A stretch of 64,000 nt of DNA from Bosea sp. 29B (lineage in GTDB: Bacteria; Pseudomonadota; Alphaproteobacteria; Rhizobiales; Beijerinckiaceae): NCBI RefSeq assembly GCF_902506165.1, contig NZ_LR733817.1, positions 1,410,255-1,474,254 of the forward strand. The letters run 5' to 3'. Position numbers and translations under genes: made by a program. This document shows, in pieces, positions 1-8,583 of the stretch. The first letter of the stretch is position 1, and each line of letters starts with the position of its first letter. The notes under the pieces are model-generated. The model searched no databases. It was not told the DNA's origin and saw only the letters and a program-made list of their open reading frames with translations.

Positions 1-284
1 TCGGCCGGCACAACGCCCTGGACAAGCTGATCGGCGCCCGCCTGCGCGCCGGCCATGATGCGAGCGACGGCTTCGTGCTGGTCACCAGCCGGGCTTCCTT
101 CGAGATGGTCGAGAAGGCAGCGATCTTCGGGGCCGGCACGCTGGTCTCGATCTCGGCGCCGACCTCGCTGGCGATCGAACGGGCGAACGCGCTCGGCCTG
201 ACCCTGGTCTGCATCGCCCGAGCCGATTCCGCGACGGTCTTCGCCGGGCGCCTCGCCGACACCGTGGAGAGTGTCGCGAGATGA
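1..284 (+). CDS. fdhD: Formate dehydrogenase accessory sulfurtransferase FdhD, C-terminal fragment
   Basis: Only the last 93 or so residues are inside the window; the reading frame enters at base 3. The fragment opens with GRHNALDKLIG, the conserved FdhD segment, and continues through a conserved S-R-ASFEMV and SAPTSLAIE region to the family's usual C-terminus. FdhD transfers sulfur from an IscS-type desulfurase to the molybdenum cofactor and is needed for active formate dehydrogenase in the cytoplasm. The stop codon overlaps the ATG of the next gene (ATGA), so the two are translationally coupled at the end of an fds/fdh operon whose catalytic subunits should lie just left of the window. Identification is firm; the N-terminal half with the catalytic Cys loop is not visible. 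Confidence 0.93.
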   Translation, partial: GRHNALDKLIGARLRAGHDASDGFVLVTSRASFEMVEKAAIFGAGTLVSISAPTSLAIERANALGLTLVCIARADSATVFAGRLADTVESVAR

Positions 285-550
285 TCGAGGCGAAGAGCAA
301 CGAGGCGATGACCCAAGATCACGCCAGCGAGAATCTCGCCAAGCTCGCCTTCATGGCGAACCAGATCGGCGACTTCTTCAAGTCCTATCCCGAGGCCGAG
401 GCCGTCGCTTCGATCGCCGACCACATCAACCAGTTCTGGACGAAGCGCATGCGGGAGGATTTCCGCGTCGGCTTCGAAAAGGATGCGTCAGCACTGTCGC
501 CGCTTGTGTGGCAGGCGCGCGCCAAGATAAGGCCCGCGCCAAGCGGGTGA
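281..550 (+). CDS. fdsD: Formate dehydrogenase delta subunit (FdsD-like)
   Basis: This 89-residue protein has the delta-subunit pattern: LAKLAFMANQIGDFFKSYPE near the N-terminus, then an HINQFWTKRMR segment at about residues 47-58. FdsD is a small subunit of the soluble NAD-dependent molybdenum formate dehydrogenase (FdsABG type) and helps assembly or stability of the complex. The start overlaps the fdhD stop by 4 bp, the normal order fdhD-fdsD at the end of fds operons in Rhizobiales. The tail after the conserved motif is variable. An alternative ATG lies ten codons downstream, but the coupled start is preferred. Confidence 0.88.
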   Translation: MIEAKSNEAMTQDHASENLAKLAFMANQIGDFFKSYPEAEAVASIADHINQFWTKRMREDFRVGFEKDASALSPLVWQARAKIRPAPSG

Positions 551-646
551 ATGGCCGCGACGGCCGATCAAGCGTCGCGATTGGCAGTTGCAACGAGCCG
601 GGCAGCCCCGGCGCGGACGGCAGTGCTTTGGGGAAAGGGACGAGGG

Positions 647-2305
647 ATGAGCATCGCACAAGGAATCGGCGAGACGGCCCCCGGCATAGGGTTGCTCGAC
701 CGCGAAAGGATCATCGCCAGGGCCGGCTTCAACCGCTGGCTCGTGCCGCCGGCCGCGCTCTGCATCCATCTGTGCATCGGCATGGCCTATGGCTTCTCGG
801 TGTTCTGGCTGCCGCTCAGCCAGGCGATCGGCGTGACCAAGCCCGTCGCCTGCGCCGCCGATGTCGGCCTCATCGCCTCGCTGTTCACCACCGCCTGCGA
901 CTGGAAGGTCGCCGATCTCGGCTGGATGTACACGCTGTTCTTCGTGCTGCTCGGCTCGTCCGCGGCGATCTGGGGTGGCTGGCTCGAGCGCGTCGGCCCG
1001 CGCAAGGCCGCCTTCGTCTCGACCCTGTGCTGGTGCGGCGGCCTGCTGATCTCGGCCTTCGGCATCTACACTCACCAGCTCTGGCTGATGTGGCTCGGCT
1101 CCGGCGTGATCGGCGGCATCGGCCTCGGCCTCGGCTACATCTCGCCGGTCTCCACGCTAGTGAAGTGGTTCCCGGACCGGCGCGGCATGGCCACCGGCAT
1201 GGCGATCATGGGCTTCGGCGGCGGCGCCATGATCGGCTCGCCGCTCGCCGACATCCTGATGAACACCTTCAAGACGCCGACCTCGGTCGGCGTCTGGCAA
1301 ACCTTCGTCGTGATGGCCGGCATCTACTTCGTCTTCATGATGGCCGGCACTTTCGGCTACCGCATCCCGCCCTCGGGCTGGCGCCCCGACGGCTGGACCC
1401 CGCCGGCGAACCAGAACGCGATGATCACCTCCGGCCATGTCCATCTCAAGGATGCGCACAAGACGCCGCAGTTCTGGCTGATCTGGGCAGCGCTCTGCCT
1501 CAACGTCTCGGCCGGTATCGGCGTCATCGGCATGGCCTCGCCGATGCTGCAGGAGATCTTCGCGGGCTCGCTGATCGGCAAGCCCGAGATCGGCTTCGCC
1601 ACCCTCGACGCCGAGCAGAAGAAGCAGATCGCCACGATCGCAGCCGCCTTCGTCGGCCTGCTCTCGCTGTTCAACATCATGGGCCGCTTCTTCTGGGCCT
1701 CGCTCTCGGACAAGCTCGGCCGCAAGCTGACCTACGCCACCTTCTTCGGGCTCGGCATCCTGATGTACGGGCTCTCGCCCTGGGCAGCGCATGCCGGCTC
1801 GCTGGCGCTCTTCGTCGCCTTCTTCTGCATCATCCTGTCGATGTATGGCGGCGGCTTCGCCACCGTTCCGGCCTATCTCGCCGACATGTTCGGCACCCAG
1901 TTCGTCGGCGCGATCCATGGCCGGCTGCTCACGGCCTGGTCGACCGCCGGCATCATCGGCCCGGTGGTGGTGAACTATATCCGCGAGGCGCAGATCAATG
2001 CCGGCGTGCCGCGTGCGCAGGTCTATGACCGGACCATGTACATCCTCGCCGGCATGCTGGTGCTCGGCTTCATCTGCAACCTGCTCATCCGTCCCGTCGC
2101 GGCCAGGTGGTTCATGAAGGATGCGGAGGTCGCTGCCCTGCAGGCCAAGGGCGCGAGCGCCAACGCCACCGTCCAGTACGGCTCCTTCGGCATCGGCAAG
2201 GGCGGCTTCGACGGCACGACGCTGCTCGCCTGGGCCGTGGTCGGCCTGCCGCTCGCCTGGGGTGTCTGGATCACGTTGAGCAAGTCGCTGGCGCTGTTCC
2301 GCTAA
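647..2305 (+). CDS. OFA-family MFS carrier (oxalate/formate antiporter-like)
   Basis: A 552-residue inner-membrane carrier of the major facilitator superfamily with about 12 membrane segments. The N-terminal half has the OFA pattern (IHLCIGMAYGFSVFWLPLSQ near residues 40-59) and the loop ERVGPRKAAF; the second half has SDKLGRKLTYATFFGLG and YGGGFATVPAYLADMFG, typical of oxalate:formate antiporter relatives. The start is the ATG preceded by GGGAAAGGGACGAGGG; an upstream in-frame ATG would add 32 uncharged, arginine-spotted residues and has no ribosome site. The loop after the second membrane segment is unusually long and carries two cysteines (residues 69 and 84). Placement 96 bp after a formate dehydrogenase subunit gene suggests formate or oxalate exchange; the substrate is inferred, not shown. 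Confidence 0.85.
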   Translation: MSIAQGIGETAPGIGLLDRERIIARAGFNRWLVPPAALCIHLCIGMAYGFSVFWLPLSQAIGVTKPVACAADVGLIASLFTTACDWKVADLGWMYTLFFVLLGSSAAIWGGWLERVGPRKAAFVSTLCWCGGLLISAFGIYTHQLWLMWLGSGVIGGIGLGLGYISPVSTLVKWFPDRRGMATGMAIMGFGGGAMIGSPLADILMNTFKTPTSVGVWQTFVVMAGIYFVFMMAGTFGYRIPPSGWRPDGWTPPANQNAMITSGHVHLKDAHKTPQFWLIWAALCLNVSAGIGVIGMASPMLQEIFAGSLIGKPEIGFATLDAEQKKQIATIAAAFVGLLSLFNIMGRFFWASLSDKLGRKLTYATFFGLGILMYGLSPWAAHAGSLALFVAFFCIILSMYGGGFATVPAYLADMFGTQFVGAIHGRLLTAWSTAGIIGPVVVNYIREAQINAGVPRAQVYDRTMYILAGMLVLGFICNLLIRPVAARWFMKDAEVAALQAKGASANATVQYGSFGIGKGGFDGTTLLAWAVVGLPLAWGVWITLSKSLALFR

Positions 2306-2317
2306 GCCCGGAAAGGG

Positions 2318-2344
2318 CCGGAACGCGCTTCACGGCGCGTCCGG
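2318..2344. terminator. Bidirectional hairpin between convergent genes
   Basis: CCGGAACGCGC pairs with GCGCGTCCGG around a 6-base loop, with a single bulged A. It lies in the 59-bp gap between the rightward MFS gene and the leftward ATPase gene, where both need an end. The U-tract is weak on the + strand (CTCTTA), so termination strength is uncertain. Confidence 0.55.
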
Positions 2345-2364
2345 CTCTTACTCATTCCACAGGG

Positions 2365-3138
2365 CTAGTGGTGCAGGATCTCGCCGAGGAAGGCCCGGGT
2401 GCGGGCGTGTGCCGGCGCCCGGAAGAAGCTCTCGGGATCGTTCTCCTCGACGATGGCGCCATCGGCCATGAAGATGACGCGGTCCGCCACCTGCCGGGCG
2501 AAGCCCATTTCATGGGTCACGCAGATCATGGTCATGCCGTCGCGGGCGAGCGAGACCATGGTGTCGAGGACCTCCTTGACCATTTCCGGATCGAGCGCCG
2601 AGGTCGGTTCGTCGAACAGCATCGCCTTCGGTTCCATGCACAGCGCCCGCGCGATCGCGACGCGCTGCTGCTGGCCGCCTGAGAGCTGCGCCGGGTATTT
2701 CGCCGACTGGTCGCCGATCCGGACCCGCTCCAGATATTTCCGCCCCGTCGCCTCCGCCTCGCTGCGCGAGAGGCCGCGCACCCGCATCGGCGCCAGGATG
2801 CAGTTCTCCAGCACCGTCTTATGCGGGAACAGGTTGAATTGCTGGAAGACCATGCCGACCTCGCGGCGCACCGCGTCGACCGCCTTCTGGCTGTCGCTAA
2901 GCCGGTGGCCAGCGACGGTGATCTCGCCGCTCTTGATCGCTTCCAGGTGATTGATGCAGCGGATCAGCGTCGACTTGCCCGAGCCCGAAGGGCCGCAGAG
3001 CACGATCTTCTCGCCCTTGGCCACGTTGAGATTGACGCCCTTGAGGGCATGGAACGGGCCATAGAACTTCTCGACATGCCGCATCTCGATCATCGGAGCG
3101 GTGGCGTTTTTGGCACTGCTGGGCTCGGTCACGGTCAT
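2365..3138 (-). CDS. Polar amino acid ABC importer, ATP-binding protein
   Basis: A 257-residue cytoplasmic ATPase of the GlnQ/HisP group. Walker A GPSGSGKS is at residues 49-56, the signature LSGGQQQR at 152-159 and Walker [12 protein letters not shown] at 173-183, followed by the H-loop [15 protein letters not shown], which is typical of polar amino acid importers. The stop of the permease gene lies 4 bp before the start, so this is the last gene of an eight-gene leftward operon. The first 15 residues are a variable extension. It should energise the two permeases encoded directly upstream, with the solute-binding protein encoded at 5840-6670. The substrate cannot be read from the ATPase; the operon's enzymes suggest a cyclic acid rather than a simple amino acid. 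Confidence 0.93.
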   Translation of the reverse strand: MTVTEPSSAKNATAPMIEMRHVEKFYGPFHALKGVNLNVAKGEKIVLCGPSGSGKSTLIRCINHLEAIKSGEITVAGHRLSDSQKAVDAVRREVGMVFQQFNLFPHKTVLENCILAPMRVRGLSRSEAEATGRKYLERVRIGDQSAKYPAQLSGGQQQRVAIARALCMEPKAMLFDEPTSALDPEMVKEVLDTMVSLARDGMTMICVTHEMGFARQVADRVIFMADGAIVEENDPESFFRAPAHARTRAFLGEILHH

Positions 3139-3142
3139 CCCC

Positions 3143-3787
3143 TCATTTCGCGGTCGCAGCCGCCATCTTCTGCTCGAGCCGGCGGCCCCAGAGCGAGAGT
3201 GGCCAGCACAGGGCGAAATACATCGCCCCGACCACGCCGAAGACGAGCAACGGCTTGTAGATCTGGTTGGACACGATCGTGCCGGCCCGGGTCAGCTCGA
3301 TGAACCCGACGATCGCGGCGAGCGATGTCCCCTTGAGCAGTTGCACGAGGAAGCCGACGGTCGCCGGCAGCGACAATTTGAAGGCCTGCGGCATGATCAC
3401 GTCGAACATGCGGCTGCGAGCGGGCAGGCCGAGCGCATCGGCGGCCTCGCTCTGGCCCCGCGGCACCGCCTGGATCGCGCCGCGCCAGATCTCACCGAGG
3501 AAGGCCGAGGCATGCGCCGTCAGCGCGACCGAGACGGCCGCCCAGGCCGGCAGGTCGAAGCCAAGCAGGGGCAGCCCGAAATAAGCGACGAACAATTGCA
3601 TCAGCAGCGGCGTGCCCTGGAACAGGCCGATCCAGCCGATCGCCGGGATCCGCAGCCAGGGCGAGTCCGAGACCCGCATCAGCGCGATGATGACGCCGAA
3701 GACGATGCCGCCGGCAAAGCCGATCGCGGCGAGCAGCAAGGTCCAGAGCAGGCCCTGCAGGAGATAGGTGAGTTCGAGGATGCCCAT
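3143..3787 (-). CDS. Polar amino acid ABC importer, permease 1
   Basis: A 214-residue integral membrane protein of the His/Glu/Gln/Arg/opine permease family. FQGTPLLMQ (residues 57-65) is the family's conserved RGTPLLVQ segment, and the ATPase-contacting EAA loop is at 113-133 (SEAADALG, then a conserved DVIMPQAF). Five membrane segments can be traced. It sits 10 bp from the second permease gene and 4 bp from the ATPase gene, so the three form one translocation unit. The length is normal for the family. Confidence 0.92.
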   Translation of the reverse strand: MGILELTYLLQGLLWTLLLAAIGFAGGIVFGVIIALMRVSDSPWLRIPAIGWIGLFQGTPLLMQLFVAYFGLPLLGFDLPAWAAVSVALTAHASAFLGEIWRGAIQAVPRGQSEAADALGLPARSRMFDVIMPQAFKLSLPATVGFLVQLLKGTSLAAIVGFIELTRAGTIVSNQIYKPLLVFGVVGAMYFALCWPLSLWGRRLEQKMAAATAK

Positions 3788-3797
3788 CTCGCTCTCC

Positions 3798-4460
3798 TCA
3801 ACGCTGCGGATAGCTGAAGGCGCGGCGGCCGATCGCCGCGAGCAGCCACATCGTCACCAGCGAGATCACCAGATAGATGCCGGTCAGGGTGAAATAGACC
3901 TCGAAGCTGCGGAAGGTCTCCGCCTCGATGCGCTGGCCGACCGAGGTCAGCTCATAGGCCGAGATCGAGGTGCAGATCGCCGTGGTCAGGGTCAGCAGGA
4001 TGAATTGGCTCGACAGTGACGGGTAGATCGCGCGCAGCGCCGGCTTCAGCACGATCAGCCGGAAGACCTCGTGCTTGTGCAGGCCGAGCGCCAGGCCCGC
4101 CTCGGTCTGGCCCTTCGGCACACTCTCGACGCCCCCGCGAATGATCTCGATCGCATAGGCGCCGCCATTGACCCCGAGCGCCAGGATCGCCGTCAGCGTC
4201 GGGTTGAGGCGGATGCCGGCGAGCGGCAGGGCGAAGAACAGGAAGAATATCTGCACCAGGAATGGCGTGTTGCGCACGATCTCGATGAAGGCGTTGACCA
4301 GCAGCGAAGGCAGCCGCAGCTGCATCCTGAGGATGACCACGCCGAGGATGCCGATGATCATCGCGAGCACCATCCCCGAGAAGGCCAGGAACAGGGTTCC
4401 GAACGTACCCAGGAGCAGCGACTGCCAGGCGCCGGTCACGACGCTGAAATCGAGTGTCAT
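3798..4460 (-). CDS. Polar amino acid ABC importer, permease 2
   Basis: A 220-residue paralogue of the neighbouring permease and its likely heterodimer partner. It has the RNTPFLVQ segment at 63-70 and the EAA loop at 119-135 (TEAGLALGLHKHEVF). Five membrane helices are predicted from hydrophobicity. The ATG is preceded on the coding strand by GGGGGAGGACCG, a strong ribosome site. The gene follows the aldo/keto reductase gene by 27 bp, placing enzymes and transporter on one transcript. Confidence 0.92.
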   Translation of the reverse strand: MTLDFSVVTGAWQSLLLGTFGTLFLAFSGMVLAMIIGILGVVILRMQLRLPSLLVNAFIEIVRNTPFLVQIFFLFFALPLAGIRLNPTLTAILALGVNGGAYAIEIIRGGVESVPKGQTEAGLALGLHKHEVFRLIVLKPALRAIYPSLSSQFILLTLTTAICTSISAYELTSVGQRIEAETFRSFEVYFTLTGIYLVISLVTMWLLAAIGRRAFSYPQR

Positions 4461-4487
4461 CGGTCCTCCCCCATCCCCTGTTCTTGC

Positions 4488-5318
4488 TTAGTCGTCCCAA
4501 GCCGGTTCCCAGTCGAAGCGGGAATAGCGCTGGCCGCTGGCGAGCCCGTGGATCGCCGCCATGTCGTCCGGCGACAGCTCGAAGTCGAAGATGTCGAGAT
4601 TGGCGCGCATGTTCTCCAGGCGGGCTGAGCGCGGGATCGCCCCGACGCCGTCCTGCTGGGTGAGCCAGCGGAGCGTCACCTGCCCGGCGCTCTTGCCGTA
4701 TTTGTGTCCGAGCGACTTGAGCACTTCGTTGTCGAAGACCTTGCCGCGCGCAATCGGCTGGTAGGCATTGAGCAGCATGCCGGCCTGCCGCATCCTGGCG
4801 AGCAGCTTCTGTTGCGACAGGAAAGGATGGTATTCGACCTGGTTGCAGAACAGCTCGGCCTTGTGCACGTCGAGCGCCTCGTCGAGCAACGCGACCGTGA
4901 AATTACTGACGCCGATCAGGCGGGTCCGGCCCCTGTTCCTTTCCTCGACGAAAGCCGCCAGCGTCTCGCCGAGGGGCACGTCCTTTGCCGGCCAATGGAC
5001 CAGCAGGAGATCGACCTGGTCGAGCCCGAGCCGCTCCAGGCTCTCCTCGACGCGGCGGTGGACCGTGTCGGGCTGAAGGTCGTTGAACCAGATCTTGGTA
5101 GTGACGAAGAGTTCGCCCCGCGCCACGCCGGAGCTCCGGATCGCCCGGCCGACCTCGACCTCGTTGCCATAGCGGATCGCGGTGTCGATCTGCCGGTAGC
5201 CGAGGTCGATCGCGGCGCGGATCGCCGCTTCGCCCGCCGGCCCGGTCAGTTCGAAGGTACCCAGCCCGAGGGCCGGGATGGCTTCGCCCTGAATTGTCTT
5301 CGTCATGGGCGAGGTCAT
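4488..5318 (-). CDS. Aldo/keto reductase
   Basis: A 276-residue NADPH-dependent reductase of the AKR superfamily. The catalytic tetrad is intact: Asp45, Tyr50 (DTAIRY), Lys75 (VTTKIW) and His108 (LVHWP). The phosphate-binding segment IPRSARLENMRANLDIFDFELS is close to the AKR4/5 type, as in 2,5-didehydrogluconate reductases, and LIGVSNF is present. The start codon overlaps the stop of the dehydroquinase gene by 4 bp. In this operon it probably reduces a ketone or aldehyde intermediate derived from the imported substrate. Which carbonyl compound is used cannot be told from the sequence. Confidence 0.9.
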   Translation of the reverse strand: MTSPMTKTIQGEAIPALGLGTFELTGPAGEAAIRAAIDLGYRQIDTAIRYGNEVEVGRAIRSSGVARGELFVTTKIWFNDLQPDTVHRRVEESLERLGLDQVDLLLVHWPAKDVPLGETLAAFVEERNRGRTRLIGVSNFTVALLDEALDVHKAELFCNQVEYHPFLSQQKLLARMRQAGMLLNAYQPIARGKVFDNEVLKSLGHKYGKSAGQVTLRWLTQQDGVGAIPRSARLENMRANLDIFDFELSPDDMAAIHGLASGQRYSRFDWEPAWDD

Positions 5319-5749
5319 CGGGTCATCTCCGCCATGGCGCGCAAGGCGAGCCGGTAGCCATAGGCGCCGAGGCCGGCGATGACGGCGGTCGCCGTCCGCG
5401 AGACCAGCGAGTTATGATAGATCGCCTCGCGCTGGTGGATGTTCGAGATATGCAGCTCGATCTTGGGGCGATCGAACATCTTGAGCGCGTCCAGGATCGC
5501 GATCGAGGTAAAGGTATAGCCGGCCGGGTTGATGATGATCCCGGCCGCCTTGATCCGGGCCGCATGAATGGCCTCGATGATCTCGCCCTCGAAATTCGAC
5601 TGGCGGAAGTCGACGGCGAGACCGAGCTCGGCCGCATCGGCCTCGCACCAGCCACGGATCTCGTCCAGCGTCGTGTGGCCGTAGATCTCCGGCTCGCGCT
5701 GCCCCAGCAAATTGAGGTTCGGCCCGTTCAGGATGAAGATCGTCCGCAT
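5315..5749 (-). CDS. aroQ: Type II 3-dehydroquinate dehydratase
   Basis: A 144-residue protein that converts 3-dehydroquinate to 3-dehydroshikimate as a cytoplasmic dodecamer in the family. The start motif FILNGPNLNLLGQREPEIYG contains catalytic Arg18 and Tyr23; Asn75 (INPAGYTF), His100 and the LHISNIHQRE segment complete the site. An upstream in-frame start would add 19 residues not found in the family, so the ATG at 5749 is chosen. AroQ here is not beside biosynthetic aro genes or accB/accC; it is coupled to a reductase and an ABC importer, which fits a catabolic dehydroquinase (quinate/shikimate use) better than aromatic amino acid synthesis. The segment YHNSLVS differs from the usual FRHHSY in this family and may alter substrate fit. 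Confidence 0.9.
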   Translation of the reverse strand: MRTIFILNGPNLNLLGQREPEIYGHTTLDEIRGWCEADAAELGLAVDFRQSNFEGEIIEAIHAARIKAAGIIINPAGYTFTSIAILDALKMFDRPKIELHISNIHQREAIYHNSLVSRTATAVIAGLGAYGYRLALRAMAEMTR

Positions 5750-5839
5750 TCCCGTCCTCCGCGACAGCGGTGAGGCCGGCGCGGCGGCAAGAACCGCCGC
5801 GCCCATGCCTGTCTTGGCGTATGGGAGTCTGAGCCGCCC

Positions 5840-6670
5840 TTACTTGGCGACGGTGAAGGGCACGCCCTCGACCGCAGCCGGGAAGCTCGGCAGCGGCTGC
5901 GCCAGCCATTTCTGGCTGATCTTCTCGAGTCGGCCATCGGCCGTGGCCTTATCGATGAACGTGTTCAGCCAGGTGTTGATCTCGGCATCGCCGAGCTTGG
6001 TGGTCACGCCCTGCCACTGCTCATTGAAGACGAGCTTCTGCTCGAAGTCGTTGCCGGGCGCGGCCTTGTCGAGATTGATCTTGTAGGTGGTGTTGCCGCC
6101 GATCGCGTCGACCTGTCCGGAGACGAGCGCCTGCATGGTCGAGCTGTCGTCGTCGAAGCGGCGGATGTTCGGGACGTCGCCGAGCAGCGTGGTGATCGCC
6201 TTGTCCTGGGCGGCGCCGCGCGGCACGCCGATGCGCAGGCTGCGGGCGTCCTCGATCTTCCCGATCTTGTTCTTCTTGCTGGAGAGCAGGATGATCTTCA
6301 GCCCGGAATAGGGCTTGGAGAACTGCACCGCCTTGGCGCGGTCGGGATACATCCCCATCACCGCCATCTGCAGGTCGACCTTGTTGGTCAGGAGGTTCGG
6401 GATGCGGGCGGCGACCGCATTCGGCACGAACTCGACCTTGACGCCGAGCTCCTCGCCGATCAGCCGGCCGACATCGACATCATAGCCGATGTTCTGGCCG
6501 CTGGCGTCGATCGAGCCCCAAGGCGCCTGCTCGCCCATCACGCCGATGCGGATAACGCCGGCCTTCTTGATCTTCTCGAGCGCCTGCGCGTCGGCCTGCG
6601 ATACGGTGCCGAAGAGACCGAGACCCGCGACCATCGCGAGCGCGGCACGGCGCGAAAACTTGCCCAACAT
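5840..6670 (-). CDS. Polar amino acid ABC importer, solute-binding protein
   Basis: A 276-residue periplasmic binding protein of family 3. The first 30 residues are a signal peptide (MLGKFSRRAALAMVAGLGLFG, then cleavage near AQA). The mature part starts with the family motif KIKKAGVIRIGV and contains IGYDVDVGRLIGEELGVKVEFVP. The lobe-1/lobe-2 hinge and length are standard. It delivers substrate to the permease pair encoded at 3143-4460. The coding strand carries GGAGGACATC before the ATG. Being separated from its permeases by two enzyme genes (aroQ, aldo/keto reductase) is unusual for this importer type and ties the enzymes to uptake. Confidence 0.92.
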   Translation of the reverse strand: MLGKFSRRAALAMVAGLGLFGTVSQADAQALEKIKKAGVIRIGVMGEQAPWGSIDASGQNIGYDVDVGRLIGEELGVKVEFVPNAVAARIPNLLTNKVDLQMAVMGMYPDRAKAVQFSKPYSGLKIILLSSKKNKIGKIEDARSLRIGVPRGAAQDKAITTLLGDVPNIRRFDDDSSTMQALVSGQVDAIGGNTTYKINLDKAAPGNDFEQKLVFNEQWQGVTTKLGDAEINTWLNTFIDKATADGRLEKISQKWLAQPLPSFPAAVEGVPFTVAK

Positions 6671-6801
6671 GATGTCCTCCTCCGAGTTGTTGTGTCGTCA
6701 CCAGCTTTTGCCGTCGCGATGGTTTTGTGGCGGCCGTTCCGGGCCCCGTTTTCGCAACGGCAATCTCCTTGATCGGCTTGCGGCTCTCCCCTCCGGCCCG
6801 C

Positions 6802-7707
6802 TTATGCCGCCGGCGCGAGCGCGCGGTAATGCGCCAGCGTCCGGGCGATGCCCTCGCGCAGCGATGTCCGCGGGATCGCTCCGAGAACCGCCTCGAACGG
6901 GGTTGGCGCGATTTCAGCTGCCATCGGCACCGTCGGCCCATCGAAGCCGATCCACGCGCCCGACACTTCCGCCTCGATCGCGGCGATGACTTCCGTGACA
7001 TCGGCGGTGCCGCCGGTCAGCGAAAAGGCATGCGCGCCGGTGATCGGCCTCGTCGCCGCCGCCGCGAAGGCCGCAGCGACATCGCCAACGAAGATCAGGT
7101 CCTGCGCCCCGGAATAGTCGATGGTGTAGGGCTGCCCGGCCGCTGCGGCGCGGCAGGCGAGCGTCGGCCCGGCGGTCAGGCCGATCTCGCGGCCCGGCCC
7201 GTAGACGATGGTCGGGCGCAGGCCGACACTGGCGATGCCGTCGTCATGCCAATAGGCACGGGCGCAACCTTCGGTCGCCAGCTTGAAAGCGCCGTAATGG
7301 GTGATCGGCTCCGGCCTTGCGCCGTCATCCGGCCCGAAGACGGCGCCGCTGCTGGCATAGGCGACCTGCGTGATGCCGTTCGCCTTGGCCGCCGCGAAGA
7401 CGTTGAGCGTGCCGATCAGGTTGACCTGCGCACCGAGCACCGGATCGGCCTTGCAGGCCGGCGTCAGCAGGGCAGCAAGATGGATGATGGCGGAACAGTC
7501 GCGTGCCGCCTGCATCAGGGCTGCAGCATCGGTGATGTCGCCCTGGACCCATTCGGCCTGCTCGGCCAGCTCGCCGGCGATCTCGCGCAGCACGCGCCGA
7601 TCGGTCGAGCGATCGAAGATCCTGACTGCATGGCCGTCCTCGGCGAGGCGCTTCAGGATCCAGCCGCCGAGAAAGCCGCCGCCGCCGGTGACGAGGATGC
7701 GCGTCAT
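6802..7707 (-). CDS. NAD-dependent epimerase/dehydratase family protein
   Basis: A 301-residue extended short-chain dehydrogenase. The nucleotide-binding GGGGFLGG lies at residues 8-15, the catalytic pair Tyr138-x3-Lys142 is in THYGAFKLATE, and Ser119/Ser120 precede it. It resembles nucleoside-sugar epimerases and uronate dehydrogenases, but no nucleotide-sugar anchor is obvious. Its start overlaps the stop of the gene to its right (GCATGA), so it is translated with it. A role in oxidising or dehydrating a ring or sugar hydroxyl is plausible. The specific reaction is unknown. Confidence 0.82.
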   Translation of the reverse strand: MTRILVTGGGGFLGGWILKRLAEDGHAVRIFDRSTDRRVLREIAGELAEQAEWVQGDITDAAALMQAARDCSAIIHLAALLTPACKADPVLGAQVNLIGTLNVFAAAKANGITQVAYASSGAVFGPDDGARPEPITHYGAFKLATEGCARAYWHDDGIASVGLRPTIVYGPGREIGLTAGPTLACRAAAAGQPYTIDYSGAQDLIFVGDVAAAFAAAATRPITGAHAFSLTGGTADVTEVIAAIEAEVSGAWIGFDGPTVPMAAEIAPTPFEAVLGAIPRTSLREGIARTLAHYRALAPAA

Positions 7708-8432
7708 GCCCGCACCTCCCGGTTCGCGTCCTGCAAATCCCGCCCCTGCATGTCCTCGCTGGTCAGGCTGAAGGCGGTCTCATAGAGGTCCACCACCGGC
7801 GCGGTTAGCGTACCCGTCGCGATGGCCAGGCGCTCGACTTCCGGCTGGGCCGCTTCAAGGCCGGCGCGCTGCGAGCCCTCGACCAGGATCACGGCGTCGA
7901 AGCCTTTTTCGGCCATCGCGCTGCGCAATTCCGTCTCGCGAGTACGTACCCCGGACACCTCGTTGCGGGCGATGCCGAGATGGACGCAGGATACGCCGGG
8001 CAGCGTCAGGATCAGCTCGACGAGGCTTTGTGCCGCCTGCCGGAGTGCGGTCTCGGCCTCCGGACGCGCGAATTCGAAGCGGATGGTCGCCATGCTGCCG
8101 CCATCGCCGTTGCCAGCGCTCGCGACCCGCTCGCAGGCGACGCGCAGGAAATTCTGGAAGCTCGGCGCCACCGCCGCCGTCCACGGCGTCGGATTGTTCA
8201 GCCGGGCGAGATAGCCCGGCGAGCGGAAGACCTCGAGATCATCGCCGGCATAGATCGTACCGAAGACATAGCGGTCGGCCTCCGGCGCATGCAGGCGCTT
8301 GCCGGTCCGAAAGCCTGGCACGGAAAGGCGCTCCGGCATGTGCTCCCGGGTATGCCATTCGATGTATTCGCCATGCTGGCCCTCGGCGATGTCGTGCCAG
8401 ATCGCCAGGAAGGCTGAACCTTTCAGTCCCAT
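7704..8432 (-). CDS. EthD/dimeric alpha-beta barrel-like protein, function unknown
   Basis: A 242-residue soluble protein made of two similar halves. The first half contains AIWHDIAEGQHGEYIEWHTR followed by EHMPER, which matches the HFRxYW-x-HxP type motif of EthD-like ferredoxin-fold barrels; the second half (from about residue 115) has a similar strand-helix pattern. Such proteins often accompany ring-modifying catabolic enzymes as small dimeric catalysts or carriers. The start is the ATG preceded by GAGACGGACGAG; the longer frame would begin inside the promoter region. It is the first gene of the leftward operon and overlaps the epimerase gene. No function is claimed. Confidence 0.6.
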   Translation of the reverse strand: MGLKGSAFLAIWHDIAEGQHGEYIEWHTREHMPERLSVPGFRTGKRLHAPEADRYVFGTIYAGDDLEVFRSPGYLARLNNPTPWTAAVAPSFQNFLRVACERVASAGNGDGGSMATIRFEFARPEAETALRQAAQSLVELILTLPGVSCVHLGIARNEVSGVRTRETELRSAMAEKGFDAVILVEGSQRAGLEAAQPEVERLAIATGTLTAPVVDLYETAFSLTSEDMQGRDLQDANREVRA

Positions 8433-8583
8433 CTCGTCCGTCTCTCGAGCCTCCTGCCGCCAGCCAGCCTGTTCTCGGCAGCTTGACAACGGGACCGTTT
8501 CCTCAACAACTAGCCCACTAGAATGTTAGTATGTTGGATGAGTCAAGCGGTTAATCGCGAGGCGATCCAACCGGGAGGAAGAC
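8433..8583. promoter_or_regulatory. Divergent promoter region of locus A
   Basis: The 151-bp gap separates the leftward importer operon from the rightward SDR gene. It holds TTGACA at 8483-8488 on the + strand, TTGACT (reading left) at about 8540, and a small dyad CTAGCCCACTAG at 8510-8521 followed by GAATGTTAGTATGTTGG, an AT-richer patch that looks like an operator. The GntR regulator encoded at 10285-10998 is the obvious candidate to bind here. The assignment is by position and composition only. Confidence 0.4.

Noticed and set aside
271..2028. 585-residue frame overlapping the formate dehydrogenase delta and MFS genes
   Set aside because: Arginine-rich shadow frame without hydrophobic segments, whereas the true MFS frame has clear transmembrane pattern and signatures.
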